Shown here: one piece after another, positions 1-6,811 of the stretch
Numbering within the stretch: the first letter of the stretch is position 1
Layout of the letters: the number at the start of each line of letters is the position of its first letter
Source: an uncultured Spartobacteria bacterium
GTDB taxonomy: Bacteria > Verrucomicrobiota > Verrucomicrobiia > Chthoniobacterales > UBA6821
DNA: 16,345 bases
NCBI GenBank assembly: GCA_903831635.1
Contig: CAIKYN010000131.1
Location: 1 to 16,345, forward strand
Direction of reading: 5' to 3'
Translations under genes and position numbers: made by a program
The notes under the pieces: model-generated
Databases searched by the model: none
What the model saw: the letters and a program-made list of their open reading frames with translations, nothing else
Told to the model about the DNA's origin: nothing

Positions 1-564
1 AGTAATCCTGGCTCCATGCCACTTCGCATAGATCGGGAGGAAGCGGTGCATCTCCCCATAGAGCCTCACATCCTTGACTACCTCAGCCCGATAGGCCTTC
101 AGCGAGCATCCGAAGTCATGGAGCTTCACTCCGGAGAGCGCAGAGATGAGCTTGTTGGCCAGCATGCTGGGCAAGTTCCGCTGGAGCGCATTATCCTGAC
201 GGTCGCGCCTCCATCCGGAACAGACATCATAGCCCTCCTCCAGTTTGGTCAGCATCTTGGGGATATCCTCAGGGTCGTTCTGATAATCTCCATCCATCGG
301 GATGATTACCTCCCCCGAGGCATGGTCAAAGCCAGCCATCATCGCCGCCGTCTGGCCGAAATTTCGCCGGAAGTGAACCACTTTGGCTTCAGAATGCTTC
401 GCCGCCAGTCCATCCAGCATGGCGGCGCTGCCATCCGTACTGCCGTCATTGACGAAAATCACCTCGTAGGGCTGTCCCATGCGATCCATCACCTCCTTGA
501 TTTTAGTAAACAGCGCCTCGATCGCGCCGTGCTCGTTATAGATCGGTATGGTGATGGAAATCAT
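1..564 (-). CDS. Family 2 glycosyltransferase, N-terminal part (polyprenyl-phosphate sugar transferase type), truncated by window edge
   Basis: The first 188 codons are visible; the C-terminus lies beyond base 1. The protein opens MISITIPIYNE, the usual first strand of a GT2 GT-A fold. VNDGSTD follows at residues 38-44, RNFGQTAA at 67-74 and the metal-binding DxD as DGD at 91-93 in DGDYQNDPEDIP. D150-YGCSLKAYR and GEMHRFLP at 170-177 are typical of the DPM1/GtrB/ArnC branch, which loads a nucleotide-sugar onto a polyprenyl phosphate at the cytoplasmic membrane. Family members usually run to about 310-330 residues with C-terminal membrane helices, not visible here. ATG at 564 is chosen because the motif begins directly after it. 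No clear Shine-Dalgarno site is present, and an in-frame upstream TTG is possible. The gene is divergent from uvrC with 91 bp between starts. The exact sugar and acceptor cannot be told. Confidence 0.93.
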   Translation of the reverse strand, partial: MISITIPIYNEHGAIEALFTKIKEVMDRMGQPYEVIFVNDGSTDGSAAMLDGLAAKHSEAKVVHFRRNFGQTAAMMAGFDHASGEVIIPMDGDYQNDPEDIPKMLTKLEEGYDVCSGWRRDRQDNALQRNLPSMLANKLISALSGVKLHDFGCSLKAYRAEVVKDVRLYGEMHRFLPIYAKWHGARIT

Positions 565-614
565 GTCGGACGGTGAAGCATTCAGAAAACCGCAACCCTT
601 TTGCGAGGTCAAGG

Positions 615-644
615 TTGGCGAGCGCCCTTGCCACGGGTTAGACT
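615..644 (+). promoter_or_regulatory. Possible uvrC promoter
   Basis: TTGGCG at 615-620 and TAGACT at 639-644 each match 4 of 6 sigma-70 consensus bases with an 18-bp spacer. Transcription would then start near 651, only about 5 bases before the uvrC ATG, giving a nearly leaderless message. This would fit the absence of a Shine-Dalgarno site. The evidence is consensus matching by eye only. Confidence 0.25.
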
Positions 645-655
645 AGCTTCCACGC

Positions 656-2260
656 ATGTCCGGAACCGCGTCCAACCTCCCATCCCCCATTACTGTCTCT
701 AGGGCCAGCCAACTGCATCGAAAGCTGCGTGAGGTGCCCCATAGGCCGGGCGTTTATGTGATCCGCGATCGCTTCGCAAAAATCATCTATGTAGGGAAGG
801 CACGTGATCTGCGTCGCCGTCTCTCCAACTACTTCACCCCCTCCAGCAGGAACCGGGTCGACCTGAAAACCCGCGCCCTGATCGACAGCGCCAACGACTA
901 CGAATGGCACATTGTCAAAAGTGATGCCGAGGCGGTTCTTTACGAAGGAAAGCTCATCAAGGAATGGCGACCGAAATACAACATCAGCTTCCGCGACGAC
1001 AAACGCTTCATCATGGTCCGCGTCCAGATGGCCGATGCGATTCCTCGATTTGAATTGGTACGGTTCCGCAAAGAGGACGGAGCCCGCTACTTCGGCCCAT
1101 TTGCCAATGCGGGGGCGCTCCGCACCTCTCTTCAGGCCATGAAGAAACAGTTCGGCCTGCGCTCCTGCCGACCACTGGAGCCCACGGAGCGTGATTTCAA
1201 GCATTGCCTCGATCATGTGATTAAGAATTGCTCGGCACCCTGCGTCTCGAAGATCTCCCGGGAAGAGTACAAGATTCGCGTTGAGCAGGCCTGTGAGGTT
1301 CTGGAAGGAAAATCCCGGGAGATGACCGCCAGCATCGAGGCAGAAATGGAAAAGGCGGCCGAGAAGCTCGACTTCGAGAAGGCCGCATCACTTCGCAACC
1401 TCCTAAAGGATCTCCGCGAGACCAGCAAGCCGATGCGCCGTTTCACCCGCAAATCACTCCCAAACAGCATTAACCCCCAGGAGGATGTTATGGAACTCAG
1501 TGAGGCGCTCGAACTCGAGCGCCCTCCGCGCACCATGGAATGCTTCGATATTTCCAATATCTCCGACAACCACATCGTCGCCTCGATGGTTCGCTTTCGC
1601 GATGGTGTACCGGAGCGCGAGAGCTACCGCCGCTACCGAATCACCTCCACCAAGGGGCAGAATGACTTTGCCAGTATGGCCGAGGTGATCCGACGTCGCT
1701 ACAAGCGCCTCCTCCAAGACGCGGTGAAGGCATCTCCGGAACTCGCCGACTCGCAGGAAATCCCGGCCGAGGCACTGGATCGAGTGGCGCGTGCCAGCAA
1801 GGAAGGAACCTTACTACCGGACCTCATCATCGTCGATGGAGGCAAGGGACAGCTCGGCATGGCCTGCCGGGAACTACAGTCCCTCGGACTCCACGATCAG
1901 CCGGTGATCGGACTCGCCAAGGAATTCGAAGAGATCTATCGACCAGGAGAGTCAAATCCGCTCCGCCTCAATAAGGACGCGGGAGCCCTGAAACTGCTGC
2001 AACGCATCCGTGACGAGGCCCATAGGGTAGCCAATGGCTACAATGAGCTTCTCCTGCGACGCCGCATCTCCGAAAGCGCCCTGGATGAAATTCCGGGTGT
2101 CAGTGAAGTCAAGAAAAAGGCTCTCCTCACCCGCTTCGGCAGCATCTCCCGGATCAAGAAAACTAAGCCGGAAAACCTGGCCGAGATTTCCGGCATCAGC
2201 AAAGAGCTGGCTGAGAGGATCCTTTCCACTCTGAATCAAAAAACCACGAAGAGAGATTAA
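656..2260 (+). CDS. uvrC: UvrABC excinuclease subunit C, short-linker form
   Basis: UvrC makes both incisions flanking a lesion in nucleotide excision repair with UvrA and UvrB. The 534-residue protein shows an N-terminal GIY-YIG nuclease (GVY 32-34, YVGKAR 45-50, E97). Four cysteines (C171, C184, C192, C196) have almost the spacing of the E. coli iron-sulfur ligands. A UVR motif that binds UvrB lies at about 226-253. The RNase H-like 5' nuclease follows, with ECFDIS (D298), D337, DGGKGQL (D394) and DEAHR (H456), then tandem helix-hairpin-helix units at about 476-526. All catalytic residues are in place. The protein is about 75 residues shorter than E. coli UvrC (610), because only about 45 residues separate the UVR motif from ECFDIS, against roughly 150 in E. 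coli. There is an extra segment of about 29 residues between D337 and D394. It converges on rsgA with a 31-bp gap. Confidence 0.97.
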   Translation: MSGTASNLPSPITVSRASQLHRKLREVPHRPGVYVIRDRFAKIIYVGKARDLRRRLSNYFTPSSRNRVDLKTRALIDSANDYEWHIVKSDAEAVLYEGKLIKEWRPKYNISFRDDKRFIMVRVQMADAIPRFELVRFRKEDGARYFGPFANAGALRTSLQAMKKQFGLRSCRPLEPTERDFKHCLDHVIKNCSAPCVSKISREEYKIRVEQACEVLEGKSREMTASIEAEMEKAAEKLDFEKAASLRNLLKDLRETSKPMRRFTRKSLPNSINPQEDVMELSEALELERPPRTMECFDISNISDNHIVASMVRFRDGVPERESYRRYRITSTKGQNDFASMAEVIRRRYKRLLQDAVKASPELADSQEIPAEALDRVARASKEGTLLPDLIIVDGGKGQLGMACRELQSLGLHDQPVIGLAKEFEEIYRPGESNPLRLNKDAGALKLLQRIRDEAHRVANGYNELLLRRRISESALDEIPGVSEVKKKALLTRFGSISRIKKTKPENLAEISGISKELAERILSTLNQKTTKRD

Positions 2261-2291
2261 GAAATGACTCTTTCCAACTTACTGAAAACTT

Positions 2292-3383
2292 CTACTCCTC
2301 CAAGTGGCGGTTCCTCATGGCGTCGTAACGGCGCGCCTTTTTCTTGGGGCCCTGACGCTCCTTTCGCTCCAGTGTCAGCTGGCGTTTCTGCCGATTGAGC
2401 CTGAGCTTTGCGATCTCCCCCTCCAATTTTAGAAATCCCTCGAGCCGTGAAAGGTCGATTTTCCCTTCATCCATCGCCGCACGAATCGCACAACCTGCGT
2501 GGGGGCCGTGCCGGCAGTTATCGAACCGGCAGTTCCGAGCGAGTTCCACAATATCCAAAAATTGCTCGCGGAGCGTCGTTTCGTCCGTCCACATGTGCAC
2601 CTCTTTAATACCCGGATTGTCGATGATAATGCCTCCACCTCGCAGGACCATGAGTTCACGGGCTGTGGTGGTGTGCCGCCCCTTTCCGGTGATTTCGTTC
2701 ACCTCATCGGTCCACTGGTAGTCACCTCCAAGGAGGTAATTGATCACCGAGGATTTTCCCGTGCCGCTGGATCCGATGAAAGTGATCGAGACGCCCGGCT
2801 TCAGATAAGCCTTCAGCACCTTGAAACTGCTCTTTTTCTTGAGGCTCGTTACATGGACTTCTGCCTCCGGATTCTGGGTGCGGACGGCTTCTGCTGCGGC
2901 GTGGTTTTCCTCGTCGGAAAAAAGGTCGGCCTTGTTGAGGAGAACCACTGCTTTGGCGCGACTGCGGCCAATAATCGCGAAATAGCGTTCCATGCGACGG
3001 AGGTTGAAATCAGGGCCCGCATCGGTAACAACCACCACAATCTGGATATTGGAGGCAATCACCTGTTCCTCCATGCGCCTCCCGGGCATTTTTCTGGAGA
3101 AGCATGTTTGTCTGGAGAGGCGGGCGCGAATGACATGCTCGTTGTTCTCGTCCCCGACCTCCAGCGCCACCCAGTCACCGACGGCGGGAAGCTCCGCATC
3201 GGATTCGGCGTCATGATAGACCTTGCCGCTCATCACCACTTCCAGCTCACGCCCATCTCCCAGCAAGGCACCATAAGTGATCTTGTTATCGCGGATGAGG
3301 CGGGCGGGCTCCCAGCCCTTGCTGGCAAATGTAGAAAACTCCTCCGCGAAAGCCTGATTCCAGCCAAGATCTTCGAGCGTCAT
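2292..3383 (-). CDS. rsgA: Small-subunit ribosome biogenesis GTPase RsgA (YjeQ/YloQ)
   Basis: RsgA is a circularly permuted GTPase that checks late maturation of the 30S subunit. In the 363-residue protein an OB-fold precedes the GTPase (about residues 25-95). The block MEEQVIASNIQIVVVV and FNLRRMERY (126-134) follows, then G4 NKAD (150-153), G1 GSSGTGKSS (204-212), G2 GRHTTT (235-240) and G3 DNPG (255-258), the permuted order that defines the family. A C-terminal zinc site C-x4-C-x-H-x5-C is seen at C285, C290, H292 and C298. The tail is strongly basic. G3 reads DNPG where most relatives have DTPG. The ATG overlaps the engB stop as ATGA, so translation is probably coupled, and no separate Shine-Dalgarno site is visible. 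Confidence 0.97.
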   Translation of the reverse strand: MTLEDLGWNQAFAEEFSTFASKGWEPARLIRDNKITYGALLGDGRELEVVMSGKVYHDAESDAELPAVGDWVALEVGDENNEHVIRARLSRQTCFSRKMPGRRMEEQVIASNIQIVVVVTDAGPDFNLRRMERYFAIIGRSRAKAVVLLNKADLFSDEENHAAAEAVRTQNPEAEVHVTSLKKKSSFKVLKAYLKPGVSITFIGSSGTGKSSVINYLLGGDYQWTDEVNEITGKGRHTTTARELMVLRGGGIIIDNPGIKEVHMWTDETTLREQFLDIVELARNCRFDNCRHGPHAGCAIRAAMDEGKIDLSRLEGFLKLEGEIAKLRLNRQKRQLTLERKERQGPKKKARRYDAMRNRHLEE

Positions 3384-3982
3384 GCAGGATTATCCAAGAG
3401 TGCTTGACCGATCAGACCGAGGATTTCCTTGCGCCCTTGCTGATCCTTGAAAGAGCTCCGCACATAGGTCGGCTCCTCTTCAGTGATCTCTCGCATGCCG
3501 GTCAGGAAGGCCTCGATGTTTTTCTGGGCCGCCCCTTTGGAAAGCGCATCGGTCTTCGTGAAGACGAGGATGAAGGGAAGTCCGCATCCAACCATCCAGT
3601 GGAGAAATTCCAGATCCAGGCTCTGAGGACTGAGACGAGAATCTATTAGGACGAAGGTGCCGCGAAGATTGGATCGATTCTTAAGGTAATCTGCAACGAA
3701 GGCACTGAATTTGCCCCGTTCTTTCTTCCCCACCTTCGCGTAGCCGTAGCCGGGAAGATCGATCAGGTTCCAAGAGTTGTTGATGGTGAAAAAATTGATC
3801 AGCTGGGTTTTGCCCGGGATCTGGGACACCTTCGCCAACCCCTCCGAGCGCGTCAGCATGTTGATGAGTGACGATTTCCCGACATTGGAACGGCCGATGA
3901 GCGCAAACTCCGGAAGGCCCGATACCGGGCACGAGGCCAGATCAGGGGAGCTTCCTTTGAAGACTGCGGTGAGGATCTTCAT
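3380..3982 (-). CDS. engB: Ribosome biogenesis GTP-binding protein EngB (YsxC/YihA)
   Basis: EngB is a TRAFAC-class GTPase needed for 50S subunit assembly. The 200-residue protein is the normal family length. It carries G1 GRSNVGKSS (30-38), the switch region PGKTQ (56-60), G3 DLPGYGYA (75-82), G4 TKTD (142-145) and a G5-like SSF (176-178). It sits between the DUF6172-like gene and rsgA and overlaps each by 4 bases (ATGA), so a 50S factor and a 30S factor are translated from one message. A weak GGGA lies just upstream of its ATG inside the preceding gene. Confidence 0.97.
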   Translation of the reverse strand: MKILTAVFKGSSPDLASCPVSGLPEFALIGRSNVGKSSLINMLTRSEGLAKVSQIPGKTQLINFFTINNSWNLIDLPGYGYAKVGKKERGKFSAFVADYLKNRSNLRGTFVLIDSRLSPQSLDLEFLHWMVGCGLPFILVFTKTDALSKGAAQKNIEAFLTGMREITEEEPTYVRSSFKDQQGRKEILGLIGQALLDNPA

Positions 3983-4296
3983 AGTTCCCGTCGATGATAG
4001 GTTGCAGGGTACGGTTTCTTCACCCTGTTTCCAGCAGATGCCAAGATCTCCACATAGACTTCGGCTCCACCAGCCAGCGCGACAGCCTCGATTTCTTGCG
4101 GCAGCTCAGAAAGTTGGATGACTGTTGCCTTACTACTCTCGGTTCCGACCTTGCAGCTGAAATCCCAGACATCGAACTCCGGAGGCAGAATCTTCCTCCT
4201 CTCGCGCTTCACGTACTTGGTGATCTCAAGCTTGATCGCGTCCAAAACCCTTCGGTCTTCCTTCTCCGGAACATGCAGGCGGAACGTTTTTTTCAT
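3979..4296 (-). CDS. DUF6172-like small conserved protein
   Basis: This 105-residue basic protein starts MKKTFRLHVPEK and contains the block KYVKRERRKILPPEFDVWDF (about residues 27-46), followed by CKVG and a C-terminal VYVEILASAGNR. I recognise this pattern as DUF6172, a family without known function; the assignment is from memory and moderately sure. No membrane segment or signal peptide is seen. The start is well supported by GGAGG four bases before the ATG. It is the first protein gene of a coupled cluster with engB and rsgA, beginning 48 bases after the 3' end of tRNA-Thr. The context and the lysine/arginine-rich helix make an RNA- or ribosome-related role a reasonable guess, but nothing in the sequence proves it. 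Confidence 0.85.
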   Translation of the reverse strand: MKKTFRLHVPEKEDRRVLDAIKLEITKYVKRERRKILPPEFDVWDFSCKVGTESSKATVIQLSELPQEIEAVALAGGAEVYVEILASAGNRVKKPYPATYHRREL

Positions 4297-4344
4297 CGCT
4301 CCTCCAACCTAGCACAGGGAACTGCGGGCGGGTGAGTTAAAAGC

Positions 4345-4420
4345 TGGAGCCGCTTGCCGGATTCGAACCGGCGACCCTCTCATTACGAATGAGATGCTCT
4401 ACCAACTGAGCTAAAGCGGC
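4345..4420 (-). tRNA. tRNA-Thr (anticodon CGU)
   Basis: A full cloverleaf is visible on the minus strand. The acceptor GCCGCTT pairs with AAGCGGC, D-stem GCTC with GAGC and anticodon stem TCTCA with TGAGA. The loop TTCGTAA gives anticodon CGT, which reads ACG, and T-stem GCCGG pairs with CCGGC around TTCGAAT. The discriminator is T and CCA is encoded at 4347-4345. It lies 48 bases upstream of the DUF6172-like/engB/rsgA cluster and 69 bases downstream of the family 9 glycosyltransferase stop, on the same strand. Confidence 0.98.
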
Positions 4421-4489
4421 GTCGCAAACTGAACTTTCAGAAAATACCCGATTTCCAAACCATGGCAAGATCGCGCACTCAAGTGGCGA

Positions 4490-5596
4490 TCAGCCGGCCT
4501 CGGAAACCTGCACTCCCCGACGTTCCAAAATCCTCTGAATTGCCGCCCTGACATCCTCATCCTCGATCTTCTCCATCTCACCGTAGAGCTGCCCCACGGG
4601 CACATCGGGCTTGCTCAACTCAACCACTTCATGGCCTGCCGTGGAATCCTTTGGCCCGATCAATGCACCGGGACTCGCGTGATGCAGAATGGCCAGAGCG
4701 GGACATCCGGTCGCATAAGCCATGAAGAGAACACCTGTATCTGTGCTGACGAGCATCGTGGCCTGAGTGAGCAGGGCCGCTGTCTCCTCCAGTGTGGTTC
4801 TGCTGCAGAGATTCACGACACCAGGACAATTACTCTCGATCTTACCCGCCACGTCCTCGTTATCCCATCCGCCTGTCAGGATGACTCGAACCGGGTACCG
4901 CTCCTGTAGCCATCGTATATTTCTGATGTAAGAGTCGACCGGCCAATCACGCCAGGCACGACTCCTTCCACCCCCTGCCTGGAAAATCACAAAGGGCCGA
5001 TTGATCCATTCGGAAAAGCGCTCCCGGACACTTGCAATCTCAGATTCATTCGACTGATAGACCATTCTATTGGCATCAGCGGATGCACCAGCTGCAGAAG
5101 CAATCACGGCTCCCAGCCTGAGGATGTGACCTTCCTCGGGAAGCGGAACCTGATGGGAGAGCAGAAAGCCGTAACGACCGCAACGCCACGATCCGCCGAA
5201 CACAGCATGGCGATTAATGGAATAGGCGATGGGTACCACTTCGGGATTGATATTTAAGAGCACTACTAGATCGGGGCGTTGACGACGAAATCGCCTGATC
5301 AACCGGAACGCATAGAGAGGGGATTTGCCGTAGGGCACCACCTCTTCGACATCGGGATCGTGCTGAAACACTGTGCTCCGTTTGCGATGTGCACAGACAA
5401 CGATCTTCGCATGGGGAAAGGATTCCTTAAGGCTCCTGACCGCTGCCGTGTCGAAGAGAGCATCACCGATTCCGGTCGTACTGAAGACCAAAATCAGCTT
5501 GGGCTCCTTGGGAAGTTCACCCGGCGTCGGGGGGAAAAACACCGCAAGAACCCGGAATGTGGATTCCGTGATGAACTGGGTAAAACGCTTCCACAT
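4490..5596 (-). CDS. Family 9 glycosyltransferase (heptosyltransferase-like)
   Basis: The 368-residue protein has a GT-B layout. N-terminal LVFSTTGIGDALFDTAAVRSL (TGIGD at 41-45) matches the acceptor-side loop of ADP-heptose:LPS heptosyltransferases. The C-terminal half has FQAGGGRSRAWRDWP (205-219), ILTGG (239-243) and STDTGVLFMAYATGCP (284-299), the nucleotide-sugar site. In well-studied GT9 enzymes the DTG motif is usually followed by a histidine (DTGPMHLA-like); here it is DTGVLFMA, so donor or acceptor may differ. The start at 5596 is preferred: GGGAG lies 9 bases upstream, whereas ATG 5605 abuts that site. The longer open frame to 5719 merely reads through tRNA-Ser. The gene follows tRNA-Ser by 26 bases, is probably co-transcribed with it, and likely extends surface polysaccharide or LPS core. 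Confidence 0.9.
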   Translation of the reverse strand: MWKRFTQFITESTFRVLAVFFPPTPGELPKEPKLILVFSTTGIGDALFDTAAVRSLKESFPHAKIVVCAHRKRSTVFQHDPDVEEVVPYGKSPLYAFRLIRRFRRQRPDLVVLLNINPEVVPIAYSINRHAVFGGSWRCGRYGFLLSHQVPLPEEGHILRLGAVIASAAGASADANRMVYQSNESEIASVRERFSEWINRPFVIFQAGGGRSRAWRDWPVDSYIRNIRWLQERYPVRVILTGGWDNEDVAGKIESNCPGVVNLCSRTTLEETAALLTQATMLVSTDTGVLFMAYATGCPALAILHHASPGALIGPKDSTAGHEVVELSKPDVPVGQLYGEMEKIEDEDVRAAIQRILERRGVQVSEAG

Positions 5597-5601
5597 AATT
5601 T

Positions 5602-5612
5602 CCATCTCCCGC
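5602..5612 (-). promoter_or_regulatory. Ribosome binding site deciding the GT9 start
   Basis: On the minus strand CGGCGGGAG runs directly into an ATG at 5605, which is too close to use that site. A second in-frame ATG at 5596 lies 9 bases downstream. The spacing favours 5596 as the real start of the family 9 glycosyltransferase. Confidence 0.55.
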
Positions 5613-5622
5613 CGAGAAAAAT

Positions 5623-5710
5623 TGGCGGAGGGGGTGGGATTCGAACCCACGGTGCCTTTCAGCACTTCAGTTTTCAAGACTGACGCAATAGACCACTCTA
5701 CCACCCCTCC
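5623..5710 (-). tRNA. tRNA-Ser (anticodon UGA)
   Basis: On the minus strand acceptor GGAGGGG pairs with CCCCTCC. The anticodon stem TCAGT/ACTGA encloses CTTGAAA, giving anticodon TGA, which reads UCA. A long class II variable arm (AGTGCTGAAAGGCACC region) is present, and the T-arm reads GTGGG-TTCGAAT-CCCAC. Discriminator G and an encoded CCA complete 88 bases. The gene lies just upstream of the family 9 glycosyltransferase on the same strand. Confidence 0.98.
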
Positions 5711-5747
5711 AAGTATCAATAATTCAACGTAATAGGTTTGCCGACCT

Positions 5748-5761
5748 CAAGTCGAGACTTG
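5748..5761. repeat. Perfect 14-bp palindrome upstream of tRNA-Ser
   Basis: CAAGTC-GA-GACTTG is an inverted repeat with 6-bp arms. It sits between the ACT-protein stop (5807) and the tRNA-Ser 5' end (5710), 38 bases upstream of the tRNA. No run of T follows it on either strand at the right distance, so it does not look like an intrinsic terminator. An operator is possible but unproven. Confidence 0.3.
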
Positions 5762-5806
5762 CCGCATTTGACAAAAAATTGCCGAAATTCCTACGATCCA
5801 ATTGAT

Positions 5807-6277
5807 CTACCGCGAAAGATCTCCCTGGGTGAGGATCTGATACCCCTCACCTTGAAGCACCGTGGAAGCGCATTCGTTGTCATCGACATGGAGAACCAGC
5901 AGGGCTTTGCCACGGGGACGCACCAGTAGAGGATAACTGAAGAGGAGATTCACCTCGGCCATCAGAAGACAATTCAGGACACGACCGAGATCAGCGGCAC
6001 CTTCAGCCAACTCCACAACAAGCACCGTAGTCTCGACATAGGCAATATCACGCTCATGCAACAACTTCCCTACCAACACGGGATCGCTCACGATCATCCG
6101 GGCAATCGCGGACTCAGCGGAATCAACGATACTGAACGCGAGAACAACGACCCCTTTCTGCTCGAAGAACTTCACCACCTCGAGAAGGGCTCCCACTTTG
6201 TTGTGAAGGAAGATTGAGAAGTGCTTCACGGGAACTCCCGTGATGGTTTCCTTGGTGGCAGGTGCGGAGGAGGACAT
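5807..6277 (-). CDS. Tandem ACT-domain protein
   Basis: The 156-residue protein consists of two ACT-type beta-alpha-beta-beta-alpha-beta units. The first is about residues 17-80 (VKHFSIFLHNKVGALLEVVKFF, the usual strand, NxxG turn and helix). The second is about 83-150 (TTVLVVELAEGAADLGRVLNCLLMAEVNL). ACT domains bind small ligands, often amino acids, and regulate enzymes. No enzyme domain is attached, so this is a stand-alone ligand-binding or partner-regulating subunit, probably cytoplasmic. Its start lies 9 bases after the stop of the exported-protein gene and it is the last gene of that small cluster. No good Shine-Dalgarno site is seen. Ligand and partner are unknown. A divergent acetolactate synthase regulatory subunit is less likely, given the sequence and the absence of ilv genes. 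Confidence 0.8.
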   Translation of the reverse strand: MSSSAPATKETITGVPVKHFSIFLHNKVGALLEVVKFFEQKGVVVLAFSIVDSAESAIARMIVSDPVLVGKLLHERDIAYVETTVLVVELAEGAADLGRVLNCLLMAEVNLLFSYPLLVRPRGKALLVLHVDDNECASTVLQGEGYQILTQGDLSR

Positions 6278-6286
6278 GGGGTTGGT

Positions 6287-6811
6287 TTATTTATAACAGT
6301 AGACTAGGGAAAAATCGATAGGCCGTTCAGAGGAACCGCTGGTCGGATTCATCCCATCCAATCCGATAAAATACTTCCCGCTTTGAGTCGGCGCAACTCC
6401 CGCAGCACTCCGCGTCCCCTCACCCTTGATCGCATGTTGCCATAATTCAGTTTTTACGGGCTTGCCGGAGGCATCGTAGACCATGAGGTGTAGGGGAGCA
6501 CCGCTCACCGGAGAAGCAGCGACAAACCAGTAATGCTCTCCAGCAAAGAGTGTCACCTGAAGGAAGAGGGGTGCACCCTTGGAGAGCGTACCGCTCCACT
6601 CTCCGTCTCGAATTCTGAATCCATCGTTCTCAAAGGCACCGGCCGTTTCCAGTGCCAGTCTACGGGCTTCGGTTGGGATCGGTTCCATCACCTTCTGAGC
6701 GGAAGCAACCGTCTCCTGGGCCATCATGATGCCAGAAAACCCATGAAGCAGGAGAATTGTTGGGAGCAGCAAAAGGAAGCGGTGCTTCATCATGAGTGGG
6801 ATGAGTTTCAT
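6287..6811 (-). CDS. Small exported protein of unknown function, PPC-like beta-sandwich pattern
   Basis: The 174-residue protein begins with a signal peptide: basic MKHR after two possible starts, hydrophobic FLLLLPTILLLHGF, and likely cleavage near A31. The mature part is rich in beta strands: SGTLSKGAPLFLQVTLFAG, HYWFVAAS, LHLMVYDASGKPV, TQSGKYFIGLDG and DFSLVYCYK. This order resembles bacterial pre-peptidase C-terminal (PPC) domains, but I see no catalytic motif and the link is inference. ATG 6811 overlaps the upstream lipoprotein stop as ATGA; in-frame ATGs at 6793 and 6790 would trim the N-terminus to a more standard signal peptide. It is placed in the periplasm or outside the cell. Confidence 0.75.
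   Translation of the reverse strand: MKLIPLMMKHRFLLLLPTILLLHGFSGIMMAQETVASAQKVMEPIPTEARRLALETAGAFENDGFRIRDGEWSGTLSKGAPLFLQVTLFAGEHYWFVAASPVSGAPLHLMVYDASGKPVKTELWQHAIKGEGTRSAAGVAPTQSGKYFIGLDGMNPTSGSSERPIDFSLVYCYK

Noticed and set aside
16..576. A 186-codon open frame on the plus strand opposite the GT2 gene
   Set aside because: The minus strand encodes a textbook GT2 start with VNDGSTD and DxD, so this is a shadow.
2261..2291. Intrinsic terminator between convergent uvrC and rsgA
   Set aside because: The 31 bases hold no stem with a T run on either strand.
2499..3407. A 302-codon open frame on the plus strand opposite rsgA
   Set aside because: rsgA has all GTPase and zinc motifs on the minus strand; the opposite frame shows no family pattern.
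5597..5719. N-terminal extension of the family 9 glycosyltransferase
   Set aside because: Those codons read through tRNA-Ser(UGA).
5807..6277. Acetolactate synthase small subunit (IlvH/IlvN)
   Set aside because: It has two ACT-like units, but the characteristic IlvH N-terminal sequence and C-terminal domain are not seen and no ilv gene is nearby.
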